A DNA stretch of 64,000 nt from Liolophura sinensis (GCF_032854445.1 NC_088301.1:45133116-45197115); one strand, 5' to 3'; shown: positions 1-12,651, counted from the stretch's first letter. Numbers and translations: made by a program. Notes: generated from the letters alone by a model not told the origin.

Positions 1-959
1 CATTACACAATATATTAGTGGTACAAGGTATACAAATAAAAGGAGATAAAAGAAGTGTAATATGTTTAAAATACAACACAATATTATTGTTTATTTATTT
101 CATTATAAAATACATGAACAAACACAGCTAAACATTTTTCAACAAATTATATGAAGATGAGGTAACTGGAAGGAGGCTCCTTGGCTGTAACTACCACAGA
201 GCTCTTCTATCATCTTAGATCTGGTTGAGTGAAACAATGCGCTGCATTCACTGGAGATAAAAGAAAAGTGAATTGTAAAGCAAAAATGATTTATGGATCA
301 TGTGCATGTACATAAAGATGTATATCATCAATCTATGACAGACTTTTTAGTACTGCAATTCTGTTGATTATATTTGACAAAAACGTATTTGCAACGGGGT
401 AGTTCCTCTGTTAAAAACACTTTGAAGTCATAAAATATAATAAAGTTCCTTAAAATTATACCTTGCTAATACATGCCTGAAAGAATGAATGAATGAATGG
501 AGTCTAATTCTGCATTTTCAGTATTTCAGCCATATTGTGAGAATGTTTCACAACCACGAAGAGTTACGATCTCTGAAGAAAGATGTATGTAAATAATATG
601 AAAGTAAGATATGCATTGAAGACAGGAACATACTACTGACTCATTACCATTCATTTCTAGGAAGAAGTATACACTTGAGGATCCATGCAGTTGTTTTTCA
701 CGTATCTGCATCATCATGAAATCTCTCAATCTGAAATTAGATAAACACAGTTCATTGAAAATAAACTACATGCTAGAATTCTCTGAAGTCATTATTTCTA
801 CCATAAGTGTAATGTATCACAACAAAACGAACCAAAAATTGACCATGATAATTAAGAAATGCAACTCTATGCACTTAATCTGAATGTATTATGGTAATAT
901 TTTATTTTTGACATTTCAACATTGAAGAGATTACGCTTTTATAGCTTGGGCATGCAAGA
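1..959. other. Non-coding stretch at the window start
   Basis: AT-rich sequence with no exon-like frame flanked by credible splice sites on either strand. It holds one degenerate SINE fragment (482-545, listed separately). The only reading frames are short and show no recognisable domain. Confidence 0.7.
482..545 (-). mobile_element. Degenerate SINE 3'-end fragment (GGCGTTAAAC-type family)
   Basis: Read on the plus strand, a GAAT tandem tail is followed by a stretch ending GTATTTCAGCCATATTGTG. This parallels the cleaner copy at 11302-11367, which reads GCAATATTTCAGTCATATCG after the same tetranucleotide repeat. The tail at the left end places the element sense on the minus strand. The middle has diverged strongly, so this is an old copy. 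Assignment rests on pairwise comparison within the window only. Confidence 0.5.
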
Positions 960-1078
960 CAATAGTCCGAGTCTTCCTTGCCCCACCCCCTGGGCATAAT
1001 GACCGACGGGGGTGGGGAGTCCTTCCTCCGTCGTTACAAATGTCCCTGGTGTCCGGACAAGCAAGACTCGGACTATTG
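960..1078. mobile_element. 119-bp MITE-like element with 21-bp terminal inverted repeats
   Basis: The left end CAATAGTCCGAGTCTTCCTTG (960-980) is the inverted complement of the right end at 1058-1078, with one mismatch. Inside lies a second perfect inverted repeat, CCCCACCCCC paired with GGGGGTGGGG. The element is much richer in GC than its surroundings, and almost all of it can fold. It has no coding capacity. I see no convincing target-site duplication, so the superfamily is not assignable. A structured non-autonomous DNA transposon is the simplest reading. Confidence 0.7.
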
Positions 1079-1550
1079 CATAGATACAGGTGATCTTACC
1101 TGGTAATGATTATCGCATCTGCACAAGTTGTATCCACGTGACCAGCATCTCAAATTCGGCAATGTTTTCCAATCTGAATATTTTTCTTTCAAAGTAATGT
1201 TAATGATTCATGATCAAATCCACGGCATTTACCATACCATGACAATCAGCTCCAAAATTGCTGAGTACATCGCATTTCAAAGTGCACTACTGATCACTTC
1301 ACCATATCGCTATGTTAAATAAACCCAAGATGTTGTATATCCATAAAGAGCATAGTGTTAGCATATTTCCTCACTAGCTTCTAAATACCACTTACAGCAG
1401 TTATGTTCATGTCACAAGATTCAACATTATAACACAAACATAAAGTTTACAGGTCAAGTAAGACACTACATGAAATCTGTATAACTTAGCTGTTATGTAG
1501 CACTTGTTGAAACTTGCTACACAACATATACGATCACTCTGTTTGTATAT

Positions 1551-1640
1551 ACATGTATTTATTTATTTATTTATTTTTTTTTTTTGTGCGCAGTACTCAA
1601 GAATATTAAAAAACTTGGCCGTGGAGGCCTTCTGTTTGTG
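1551..1640 (-). mobile_element. Fragment of tRNA-derived SINE (second family)
   Basis: A TATTTATTTATT tail and a T-run are followed by AGTACTCAAGAATATT. This matches the tail-proximal part of the longer copy at 63287-63519 (TAGTCAAGAATATTTACTT) and the inverse of the copy at 47383-47440. A GGCCGTGGAGGCC segment near 1620 may be the element's head brought close to the tail by an internal deletion. That last point is inference. Confidence 0.55.
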
Positions 1641-2479
1641 TATACATGCAACGTGTAACTAGAGGAAACTGAAAAATAAGTGGTCGTGGTTAAAGGAGGT
1701 GGAGGTTAAGGGTCAGTAAACTATTCGCTACATACATTCATTCACAATAGGCTTCCTCTTGAAATGGAGATAAATAAGTTCACCAACTTCTATAGAATAC
1801 TTGACTCGGTTCTCAAGATATATTTCAGTTATGGAATAATGGCCAGATGTGCATGACTATGTCATAATACCCTTTGAACAAAAACTTCAGTTCAACCACA
1901 TAAAACAGCTTATAAAAAATGTATTGAAACTATTGGCAGATTCCAAATGATATTGAATACTAGTATAGAGCAGAGATGAGTGGGTAGAAATCATTAGCAG
2001 AGACATGTGTAAATGATCCAGGATGAAAAAGTATGGTGGTACAGATGGGTCAGACTGTTTTTTCATTCTCCCTTCACCAGTGCCACCTTGTGGGCATTGA
2101 AGACTAATCTACTTTAAATGTGAAATCGAAGGTAATAAAGCAGACATTACCCAGGGAGAAAACAGAACCTATAAATCAGCTTGGTTTTAACTTGTTACCC
2201 TGATCCATTGTTTTTCTAAAATTACTTTGCCTAAGTGGGAGGAACGAGCAGCATCCCAGCTAAAGGTAAATACTGACACATCCAAACCTCTTAATGCATA
2301 AAATGTCATTAAGTCAATCACAGGAGAACAGCTTATTGGGAATGTGTCATTTTGAATGCACTCGGAAACTTGTCGGCAAGTGTCTAGATAGTGCTAAGCT
2401 CAGAGTTGACAAGTACACCCAGAAAAACAATCAAATTCAACTAAGTGGATTTTGTATTGATCACAATATTGAGATATAG

Positions 2480-2520
2480 CAGAGAAAAGAAGGAAAAGAA
2501 AAAAAAAGAAAAGAAAAAAA
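2480..2520. repeat. Purine-rich (GAAAA) low-complexity tract
   Basis: A run of AAAGAA and GAAAA units with only A and G for about 40 bases. It creates the long lysine-rich and phenylalanine-rich shadow frames on the two strands, which are not genes. Confidence 0.85.
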
Positions 2521-5500
2521 ACATGTCCATAGAAAAGAGAGGCTGGCCCCCAAGTTTGCTGTTGCACTGTGCCTTACAATGCATTAGGTCGGGGGTTGGG
2601 GCTAGAGGAGTGTTAGTCATAGGCAAGATATTGACGACAGCAGGTTTCTGCCCCATTCTGACAGCTTAGGGGAATAAATTTAACGACATAATACCCCATT
2701 GCGACCCAACTCACCCAGACTGGATAACACATACCCCTGGTCTCAGCAATGGAGCACTTGTTCTTTGTCCCTCAATTTCACCAAAGCTCTCCCCTTCAGC
2801 CAGGCAGGCAAATTTAAATATTTTCTTTGTACACCATTGCTTTACATTATGAACATATAACTGAATGAACCGAAAAAAAAATGACAACATTTTCATACCA
2901 TTTACTTTTATGGTTGAAGTGTACCTTAGCTTAGCCAGTCTTTCATCATACTTTTTTTTCTTTTTTAGCTGTCTAGTTGATAGCTGCCTGAATCACTGCC
3001 CAAGCTCATAAGGTGATGTCTTAGCAGAACCAAATTCTACATCTTCCATGAAAGTATCTTCTGTAATTTCAGTCACGACATCCTTGCCTTCTAAGCGATA
3101 CTCTTTGTTAACATGGATTTGTTGATGGGTGTTAAACGCCATTAACTATCAAACAAAGACTTCTGGGAAGGAACGCAATTTAAGACCACTATAAATCTTC
3201 ATTCTTCACAAAAATTCTGACACAAAGACAAAAATGCAAGGAGGACACAAAGCCACATGACGATAGAATCCAAGACAATGGCTAAAAATTCTGTTGTCGG
3301 CATGCATGGAGTTAAAATGATATTCATGGAGATTCATCAGGGAGCCATCTGCTTCTGGCTGACGAGGTCACTCACTGTCGCATCATGCTGGCACACTCTC
3401 ACCATGTTCTAAGCCCCTCTTAGAAAGAGAAGAAATTAAATTTCCTGCTGCCCTAGTCTAATTCACACAGAAGCTTGAGACTTGCCTGTTTTGGTAATGA
3501 ATTTATTGTCTAACTGTTTAAACACATTCACCAACATTTAACATATTTTTCCCCAGAGCATCATGAGTACAAATGCCGCACAAGTATGAACTATATATAT
3601 ATAACAGATTTTTTTTTGTTTTGCATTTCACACATTTCAATCACAATTAGCTTAGGAGAATTTTGTACAAGGATGAAATCTTGCTTGAAGCAAACGTTGA
3701 ATGATTGCTTGTGCCAGTGGCTCCTGGTGTCAAGAACTGTCATCATTTATTGACTGGTCAATTCAAGATATGGGTGCATCGGGATTTTACATCCAGTCTC
3801 GATACGTTCTGTCACTTTCCTTCCCCAGATTCTTCACAGCTGGCCAATCAAGGATGAAATCCAGAAATAACTTTTAATGTGGCTCGCTGGAGCTCTGACC
3901 CCAAAATGACAGTCTCCAATCCTTATCATTCAAAAATGTCCCTCAGCTGCACTGCAAATAATTATAAAGTATCTTTTAATCCTGATATGATTGACTCGTG
4001 CTGCTCTCCCTTGGGAAGAAGAGTTACTGGTAGAGAGCTGTGCAAGCTCTGGGCCAGATCACCTAAACGGCTTCGGATATGGATGTGGAATTATGAAGAA
4101 TCTGGAGAAGCAAGACTGAATTCAGGCTGCAGTATGACTCAGTGGGACACTCTCAGAATATGTCTGCAGTATTTTTATAGGGACACATTTTAAATCAACA
4201 AGACTGACACCCAACTTCAGCTGAGAGCAATCAATACTGTCCCATTAGTCAGCTATACTGTGAACTAATCCTTCAATAAAGAAGAAAAAAACAAAAGAAA
4301 AACAAAATAACACAGAAAAAAGAATTTATTACCCAACATAAATCATATTAAAGAAATGTGGTGGTAGTTACTCTTGGACATTTGTTCAGATAAGGTTTAA
4401 TTCTGCTGTCTTGACTAGCATTAAAACATGACCATCTCACTCCCTGTAAAATATAACTCACAATTCAAGCATCATAAGGACCACAGTATTTTACAGTTCC
4501 CACCAAATCAATACACAGAACAGTTATTCTTCAGCTGGTCATCCAGAGTCTTCAAGATTAATCTCCATGCATTAGATGTCCAATATTTACATGTGCCCGG
4601 TACGACCAATGTATAAAGCCCTGGTCAGTTTGCTCTGTTCTTTTCCCAATGCTCTCACTATACACTCTGGTGCTTTTACGATACATGAGACTATAAAGCA
4701 GAACAAATTTCACTGGGCTGCCAGCATGAGCTTCAAGTAGCCGGCACCACGTTCATTGAGTCAATAGAATTAACCAGTGCACGGGGTCAGCTGCAACAAT
4801 AACTTTGTTGCCGTAGGCTAGAAAAGAAAATTGCACCATAACGTCTGGTGAATGAAGGAAAACGGCAGTGTATTTTAAGGCCAAATCTGGTGGCCAGTGG
4901 GTCTTATTGAAGTGCCAGAAGACAAATAAGGGCAGAGTAGATGGCTCAACTTTATGTCCAATGGATTTACTTTCAAACAATGCAAGACGATGAGAAAAAT
5001 TAAAACACTTTATATTTATTTTTCATCTTATAGCTGAGTGTGTTTTAGATATTTCCTTCTTAAGTTACCATTTTGGCTGCAGGAACTTTCATACTGTCAA
5101 GTCTTGGAACTTGACATTACCGAACAGATTACTGACTTTGAACCAGAATAAAAATGCCTGGTCCTCTTCCAAGAAAGAGTTACACGACTTCTCAGAGCTC
5201 ATACACTTTATGCTCCACTGAGGTTTTTCTTGCAAATTAGTTAATTCTACATCAAAGTCATCAAGGATTGCCTTGAAACCTACACGCCAGAAAGTAATCC
5301 TCTAACAGCATGCAATGCAATATGTGACACCCCTCTTGAGAGAGTGAACAGTAGAGACGCCCATCCAAACCACTGACAATCCCAGCCAAATACAACAACC
5401 TTTTAATTCAAAACTCAGCCCACAAAATGGCCCCTGATGCTCCTGAACACATTCTGGGTGTAATAAGACCCTTATGAGACTGGAGTAAAATTATAATAAA

Positions 5501-7126
5501 ATCTCTCAAGTAGGAGGATGGCAGTAAAGGGTCAGATCATTGGAAACCTATGGGGTATTGTAGTCACATGACCTACAAGTTAAAAGACCCAATAAAACAC
5601 ACCAATGTGGCAGGTCCAATCAAAATTTGAGAACATTAATTATCATTCCTCACAGATAATTGCTGATTTGGTTCTTAATTTTTGATGATTTTCAAGCTAA
5701 CCAAAGATGACACAATGGGGTACACTGGAGGTATTAAAGCCGATAAACTGTATGCGTGCGAACTCTCCATGCTGCTGCTGAAATATGCAGGGGGCATTAA
5801 ATGAAAAATTACGATATTGCACACGTTTTCTTGAGGACGATGAATCATCTGCCTAGATTTGTTATTGAGGGCTGGATCCGCCTGAGTGGAAGGACTAAAT
5901 TGGCAGAAAAATTCCAGTTAAAATTGTATTTGGTTGTTTAAGAGAATGACAACAATAGTAGAAAGAATTTTCTAGACAGATCCTTCTCATTGCATGAATA
6001 ATTAGATCTAGTCTAAACTACATGTATTCCCCAGAGGCATTGTTGATGTATCTCACAAATGACCACACCAATTCTGCCCCCCTTTGCTAAAATGAAGCTA
6101 TAATGGAAATACTATACACAAGAGGTCAAAAAGTGTGTGTTGTAGGTATAGAAAATATTGGTAGAGAAAAAACAAACTGTGTAATACATTGTCATTTGAA
6201 AAATGTTTGCTTGTGAACACAATGCATGGGTTTAGTTCATGCATCATACTGTATGTCTCAGTTCTTCAATCACTGCAAAGCCTACCTCACTCACGAAAAC
6301 TTTTGGAGCCATAATGTCGATCAACTGATGGATAGTCAAGGTTGGGCTTCAATGCAATCCCCAATGACCCTAAAACTTGACAAAAGCACTTTCCCCTACA
6401 ATCTATATTGATATACACATTAATGTGAAGTTAATAAAACCTGTTACAGTGGAGGTTTGCTTACTCTGCCTTCCAGACGCATGAATAAATACCAGTGGCA
6501 AAATTGAAAAATTGCCTGACAGTCTGCCAGCTCAAACTGGTCCAAAGATCTACTATAATAATAATGTGCCCGTTCCCAGTTGTTTCAAGCTGGAGCCAAA
6601 CAAAAATAATTACCCCACCTCATCTATGAGCTACGGAAACTTTGGAAGATAGCTCATACCAGACAGTCAAATCCATCATTGTTGGACATAAGTGACAGAT
6701 TGATACGGGCAGGTATCAATCTTTGTTCTATTCTGTCTGTCTGCATTCAATAAATTGAGATATATAAACCTGCCAATCTAGAATAAATAACAGCACAATG
6801 TCAGGCAACTAGTTTTCACAGAAATTTATTGGATAGGGAAGATGGCTCTTTTGTAAGAGTTTGGGTATTTGGTCAAAACTAAGAAAATGAGGAAATCCTT
6901 ATGAAATTTTGGCTAGACCAGTGCATTAATATTTCAAACTCACAAATTTACCTTACTCTGCAGTGATCAAAAACAAGTAATACATAGAGACAATTCTGGG
7001 TTAATCTTAGTTTCAGGATGAATATTTACCAGCAATCTGGTGGGATTATATGGCAGAATAGTATTCCGTAGAGTTTTTATTCAACAAATAAAGCAAAATT
7101 TTATGTATTAAGGAAATACTCTAAAC

Positions 7127-7334
7127 TAAATTCCTCAACCTTTTTGCATATGAAAGAGCAACTTTCAGTGCAATTTATGTGCAATTTTAATTTGAATTGC
7201 AGTCTGTTTGGATGGATTGGCCAGTTTCAGGGTTTCACATGAAGTATAATTTTATCAAAATAATGCCTTCAGAATATACTTCAATATACACCTTGCAAAC
7301 ATGCGAAAAGGTTGAAAAGGTTGAATTACAGTAA
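7127..7334 (-). mobile_element. MITE copy, family with CTGTAATTCTTCAACCTTTT-type ends
   Basis: The left end reads TTCCTCAACCTTTTTGCATA, and the right end is the inverse type, AAAAGGTTGAATTACAGTA. The interior shares TGAAAGAGCAACTTTCAGTG and GGCCAGTTTCAGGGTTTCAC with the copy at 56961-57183. It shares the same blocks, inverted, with 12652-12867. Length is about 208 bp with no coding capacity. TA dinucleotides at the ends suit a Tc1/mariner-like target duplication, but that is inference. Confidence 0.7.
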
Positions 7335-8199
7335 TTAAAATATACACATACCACCAAGGTATACACTTACAGTAAAATTTATCATGAGAAGTTGGTAGAA
7401 TGATGCAGATTGATTACAACATGTACTTGTCTATGTTGATGTAACACAGGTTCACTTAATGACATACACTGTATGAGAAGCACTGTTACATGCAAAATTC
7501 TAAGTCACTTCAGGCATCAATGTCAATTTAATTACAGGACTTAATTTTAAACCTGGTGTCAAAATAGTACAGAGTTGATAGGGCCGATAAGTTCTGTAAA
7601 GATGACAGTTTGATGTTTAGAGCACCTGTTCAGGTGTGAAAATGTAGGGGAAGAGAACAAAAGTCTCTACAAGATAAGGAAGAAGCTTTACTGAGCGAAC
7701 CTTATGTTTAGTCCACGGAGGCCAGATGTCTGTACAGGAAGCGAGTTGACATTTAACTCAGACAAAGTTGATTGTTTCTGCTTTGACTTGCCTGATACAA
7801 AATTACTTAGTGATATACAAGACCAGTATTTCTACCAGCGGTGACGGGAGATGGATTAGCACAGGGTCATCCTGCATTACTATCTTTAACCCATGGACCT
7901 TCAGTGTTATGCAAACAGAAATTTTATATGCATGTACGTGTTCCCAGTCACAATCACATACAAATAAGCTAATTCTAAGTTGGTTAAACTTTAAATCCAA
8001 TGGATGCTTTCTACTTGAAAGGACAAAAGATTTGTAACATACAAGTGGAAGTATTTTCACTGCAAAGCATTTACATTCCTGAAGACATAAAAGCCCTGGA
8101 ATCTTTTCTTGGTGCAGATATTCTCCAGGGGTAAAGCAGACACATTTTACCATTGTCAGATGGGTTCTGCATCGTAATGATTCAGATTTGTTTCTTGAT
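7335..8199. other. Non-coding stretch before the G run
   Basis: No exon signals found. The long minus-strand frame over 7803-8246 is an artefact: its start lies in the adjacent poly-G/poly-C run, which encodes a proline string, and no domain is visible. Confidence 0.65.

Positions 8200-8229
<30 letters not shown>
8200..8229. repeat. Uninterrupted run of 30 G residues
   Basis: All bases from 8200 to 8229 are G, followed by AGGG. Such a run can form G-quadruplexes and is prone to slippage. Its exact assembled length should be treated as uncertain. Confidence 0.95.
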
Positions 8230-8230
<1 letters not shown>

Positions 8231-10716
8231 GGGTTGCGACAGACAAGTTTCACGTTGTTCTATGGAATGGGTTAACAGCAATAATTGATCCGAACAAGTC
8301 AGTAATCAATCTCTTCCAAGTATTGCATTTCAGGATAAAAGTTTCAACAGTGTTTAAACTTTCCGCTTGCCCCCCTCCCTCTTCATGCCAGATCTCACCA
8401 GCTCTAATAACAGCTCAGACATTTCTCTTCCCTCGAGACAGACAACAAAAACCAAATTTTCCTAATTGCTGTGAATTCCATCAAAACTGAGCAGCCATCA
8501 GTCTAATAACTTTACATGCCGAATGAGCGGGTGCATGCAGGGCAGGGAAAATGCACGTGCTATGCGCGCAAGACAAAGGCCTGTCACAATCTTCATCCAA
8601 AGGTCTCCAAAGAGTAAGGGTGTTTTTAACCCTCTACCCCTTCCCCCTCCTCCTGTTAAAGCCTTCATTTGGGCAAATCTCCATTCCACTACCAAAACAG
8701 TGACAAAATGAATCAAGATTGATTGTATCAAATTATTAGAGATAGACGTGGTCATCTGTGTGGGAGAAAGCTTCCGGGCAGCCAGCCGCTATTCCCATAG
8801 CAGCTGTGCCCCATGACAAAATCCCCCCACTGATGACAAAAGGTGCCATGTGATCTCCACCATGGCACAAAATAACAAAGGAAATGACTCGGCCTTTTTA
8901 ACATTCCAGAATACTGGGAAAATGAGCACAAGACAAAGGAAAATGATGAAGAATGTTGGGGTTGAACAGGGAAAGGAGTGTCCACAAAGACAGGCTATGC
9001 CATGCGTCATAAAGCATTCCGGAGGAATAATGAGTCTTTGTGTGTCGTTATCTCATATGTTAGATAACAGGAGTGAACTTTCTCTAGGAAAGTTGTGAAA
9101 AAGTTTTTTTTTTCTGATGAAGAAGTATTGTATTACAATAAAAATAATAATTTGGATGGAACAGCTCTAGGAATAAAAGCCCCCACATGACAGGTGACGC
9201 TTTTTCACCTGGCTGGTGTTATATAGTCCTCTGCTGAGTGACAGCTTTTGCACTTTCATTAGTACTCAACTATATTTCCCATAATAAAAAAGAAACACAC
9301 AAATAAACAATGCAGCAACCAGATTTTATTCATCTGGAGCATCCTACAGACCATTTTCTTGAGTGCATGTTACAGGAATACATGTACTCATCACATTCTT
9401 CCTTCATCACCAATTGAGACAAAACTTAACCCTATGAGCAAATAATCTCCACAGCATATTCATAACTTTTCTAAAAAAAAAAATAAATCTCATGATGAAG
9501 AAACTAAATTGTGAATTTATTACAGGTTGAGGTTAGTTGTAGCCTGCATGGGATCCGCCAAAGCAGTACATAGACGGTTCAGGTATCTTACTTGTCAGAA
9601 ACTCCATTTACTAACTACTGCAGTCAAAGCAGGACACACACAGCCACTAAATTCTGGATTTTTTAAGACTGAGACACAGTGCCATTCCATCATTATTAAG
9701 ACTGTAACTTTATGGCTTGCATATGACTGAAATGGGAAAAGCGTTTTTCTCCCCGTGCCTCCTGAAAGCCCACACAAGCCAGTCACTGAAATAAGCCTGT
9801 TAGGTATGGTCACATGAAATAAATTGTTGTCTGTCTAGGATTACACATAAACTGGTCCTTTACACAGTCTCCACTTCAAGCCAATATGATAATTCCGTCT
9901 TCCTATGATTTCCCTCCATAATTAATCCATTTGCAATAAAACATGCCAGTACTGTTCTGTCAGACACTGTAACAGGTTTTATTTACTCACAAACAGCTGT
10001 TCCCATCATTTCACACCCAATGTAAAAGGTAAAAGACTGATATACGACTGTGTCATATCACTGTTTTTGCACTGTCAAGTTTCCCTATTCACCATGACAG
10101 CCCATAACCAAAAGTGACAATAATGTCTGTATTAAATCTGGGTATCAGTTCCTGCTGCACAAGCCTGAACCAATTATGTTATTTCCCAACTAACTCTAAT
10201 TTTATATCCAGAATTACTCTGTGCTTCAGTCAACCCCTCTATGATAAACCATCAGAAATTACATTGACATTTTCCATACCAATCCACACACTCAATCATG
10301 TAAATATATCTAATCAAATGAGGCCATGCAGGAGTCTGCTGAACCGCAATCACAGAATTAATATGGCTTCCCTGATGAAGACTGACGATGGAATTTGAGC
10401 CTTGGAGACAGAGAAAATCTCAGTCTATGGTGTACTACTTTAAAAATCAACCTGGCCACAGCCTGGTGAAATTACTGACTTTGAAACATAACACATTTGA
10501 TTACGTGTCTGTAGTGATGTATTGAAACAGGAACTGTGAGCCCATCCTTGAACAACAAAATCAATAGCAAACTTAGTATAGTCACCTTACTGCAAACCTG
10601 TGCTAAAAATTACGCTACACCTCGATAAATCAAGTGAGAAGATCCTATCCACTGTGCCATAACATGTGTAAAATTAGAGGGTTACCCACCATAGTAAAGG
10701 AAGTGCATCCACTGAT
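8230..10716. other. Non-coding stretch
   Basis: Contains pyrimidine-rich blocks (around 8370-8390 and 8630-8655) but no supported exon. Overlapping short frames on both strands at 8.75-9.1 kb include a hydrophobic minus-strand segment. It has no acceptor before its ATG and no recognisable domain. Confidence 0.65.
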
Positions 10717-10962
10717 AACTTGGAACATTTGATAATTGGAAATGAACAGCTGAGAACCAATTGAGGTGTCAACCAAAGAAACTTGGTAACCATTTGATAA
10801 CTGGAAATGAACAACTGAGAACCAATGGAGGTATTCAACCAAAGAAGCTTGGTAACCATTTGATAATTGGAAATAAACAGACAAGAACCTATGGAGGTTT
10901 TCAACCAAAGAAACTTGGTAACCATCTAATAATTGGAAATGAACAGGTGAGAACCAATGGAG
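10717..10962. repeat. Tandem repeat, 66-bp unit, about 3.7 copies
   Basis: Units start at successive CTTGG(T/A)A blocks near 10720, 10783, 10849 and 10915, giving periods of 63, 66 and 66 bases. Each unit carries GATAA(T/C)TGGAAAT, GAACAACTGAGAACC-like and CAACCAAAGAAACTTGGTAAC blocks. The period is a multiple of three, so the repeat stays open in frame on both strands, with a 22-residue peptide repeat on each. There is no independent evidence of translation. Confidence 0.9.
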
Positions 10963-11286
10963 AAACTTGCAATTTTGTGTATATGTAGAATCAATGCTCA
11001 TGGTTACAGAACTAGTTGTGGCATTTTGCCTATCGCTATATTTTACTGCTGTAAACATCTCTTTTCGTTTGTACATACAAGTTTACAGGTTTAGCATTAA
11101 TAAACCATAGCTCTTAGTAGTTGTTATGAGCCATGACATTATGTTTCAACTACCTCTCTTGTGCCAGAACACAGATATGACATGGTCAGCAAAGATAGAG
11201 TGTTTTGTTTGCAAAAGTTTGCAAATTTACACTATACATTTACATATACTCACCCAGGGACAAAACTAATTGTATCACATGACATC
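10963..11286. other. Short non-coding stretch
   Basis: No gene or repeat recognised between the 66-bp tandem array and the SINE insertion. Confidence 0.65.
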
Positions 11287-11382
11287 CCAATCGTATTAGA
11301 ATGAATGAATGAATGAATGATTATGGTTTAACGCCACATCGGCAATATTTCAGTCATATCGTGGCGACCAATCCTATTAGAA
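11287..11382 (-). mobile_element. Severely 5'-truncated SINE with 15-bp target-site duplication
   Basis: The insert at 11302-11367 (66 bp) consists of a GAAT tandem tail plus TTATGGTTTAACGCCACATC and GGCAATATTTCAGTCATATC. It is bracketed by CCAATCGTATTAGAA (11287-11301) and CCAATCCTATTAGAA (11368-11382), which agree at 14 of 15 positions. In the sense orientation (minus strand) the element ends in GGCGTTAAACCATAATC and a CATT-type tail. Duplication length and tail placement fit LINE-mediated retroposition. Confidence 0.85.
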
Positions 11383-12322
11383 GAGCTACATCAGTTTAAA
11401 CTCAAACTGTACATCAGAGATTATTCTTAATATACCATATCCCTCAAAAACACTTTCTTTTCTATAAAGAGTATATTTCATGGTTACAACAGAATCTGAA
11501 ACTGATCTTAGCTAACTGAAAAAGTTACTACATCATTCACTCTTACATGTTCCCCCAATATGCATAAAGCATTGCAAAATGGTTGCAAGTGTGATGTATA
11601 AAAGGGATCAAGATGATAAGGATCCCAAGCATTGTATCTGTGTCCACTGAATGTCTTTCACGCCTCAAAGCATGTACAAGGCACATTTAGCCATTAGGAA
11701 GTGTAAAGACATCAGCATTTCTTGCCAGAGTGGACATAGGTGAACATGTCAGAAGACTCCATTAAGAAGAGAATTGAAGCTAAAGTGGAAACACAACTGG
11801 TTTTTCAATTTAACTCAGCTTCTAAGAGCCTATTTCAAAGCCTTTGCAGCCTCAAACTTTGGAATCTGCAAATGTTCTCTGACCTTTTTAACTGGAAGGA
11901 ATTTGTCCCCACAACAAGCCAGCTTGGCCATTAAGACTAAAAAATGTTAGGTAAATGCATGCTGACTAAAGCTTTGAATTTTTCGTTTTTCTCTTCTACT
12001 GCTGTCATTCCTGTCCACATTTCTTTATACATTGACTCACGGAAGTATTAGCTTTCAGCACACCGGTCCGAATTCCCATATTAATTAAATGGAAAAATAG
12101 TCCCTCAATTTCCTCCCGTGTCCGGTCCATGCCAAGTTGGTTTTGCAGTGAGAGCATGGGTCCGGCGGGGGTGATCCATTAGATCTAGGTGTCACCACAT
12201 CAATCACTTATACTTTAATCGTATTTTTCATTCCAAACATGTGGGCTTCAGAAAAAAAGCCTACAAAATCAAGATGCTAAGCAGAATTCCTGTTAAGGAA
12301 AGTTGAGTCTTGAGAAAAATAT
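11383..12322. other. Non-coding stretch
   Basis: No exon recognised. A block at about 12060-12190 is richer in GC and CpG than its surroundings (CACCGGTCCG, GTCCGGTCC, GTCCGGCGGG). It contains ATTAATTAAAT, a homeodomain-like AT core. It may be regulatory, but nothing proves it. Confidence 0.6.
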
Positions 12323-12543
12323 TACCCTAATTCTTCAACCTTTTCAACCAGCCCTGCAACCAATATTTTGAAATATTGTGAGGAAACTATGGGGTTTAGA
12401 GAAATAATTAGCACAGTTTTATGAAGCTTGAATCTTTAATGACACAAGCAAATAAGTTTCAGCATCATTTTCATAATAACTGTATGCAAAACTTTCAATG
12501 AAAAAAGTGCTTTAGTGGTTGATTAGTTTGAAGACTTACAGTA
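12323..12543. mobile_element. MITE-like element, interior variant A
   Basis: Starts TACCCTAATTCTTCAACC, sharing its end with the MITE family seen at 12652, and finishes GAAGACTTACAGTA. The interior (AATAATTAGCACAGTTTTAT and AAAAAGTGCTTTAGTGGTTG) is clearly shared with 52618-52828, 40 kb away. It does not match the interior of the 7127 and 56961 copies. Non-coding. Confidence 0.6.
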
Positions 12544-12651
12544 CAAGTTAAAATACTAGGTCTAACTAGATTGCAGATAACTGGCAATGTAAAAAGGAGG
12601 TAAGTACATGTAAATCAAAATGTCTTAATTGTGTAACCTATAACCATTATG

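Larger units (their letters stand above)
1079..7126. other. 6-kb non-coding stretch
   Basis: Apart from a SINE fragment near 1.6 kb and a purine tract at 2480-2520, I see no gene. The longest frame (3879-4193, plus, 104 codons) has no recognisable domain and no good flanking splice pair. The stretch is AT-rich, with scattered short tracts of A or T. Confidence 0.65.

Noticed and set aside
3879-4193. 104-codon plus-strand open frame
   Set aside because: No recognisable domain, no splice pair in a useful position and no repeat or homologue that I can identify.
7803-8246. 147-codon minus-strand frame starting with a proline run
   Set aside because: The proline string is the poly-G run read backwards; the remainder has no domain.
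9562-9586. Possible short exon ending GGTTCAG/GTATCTT on the plus strand
   Set aside because: The acceptor GTTAGTTGTAG lacks a pyrimidine tract and the exon would be only about 40 bases.
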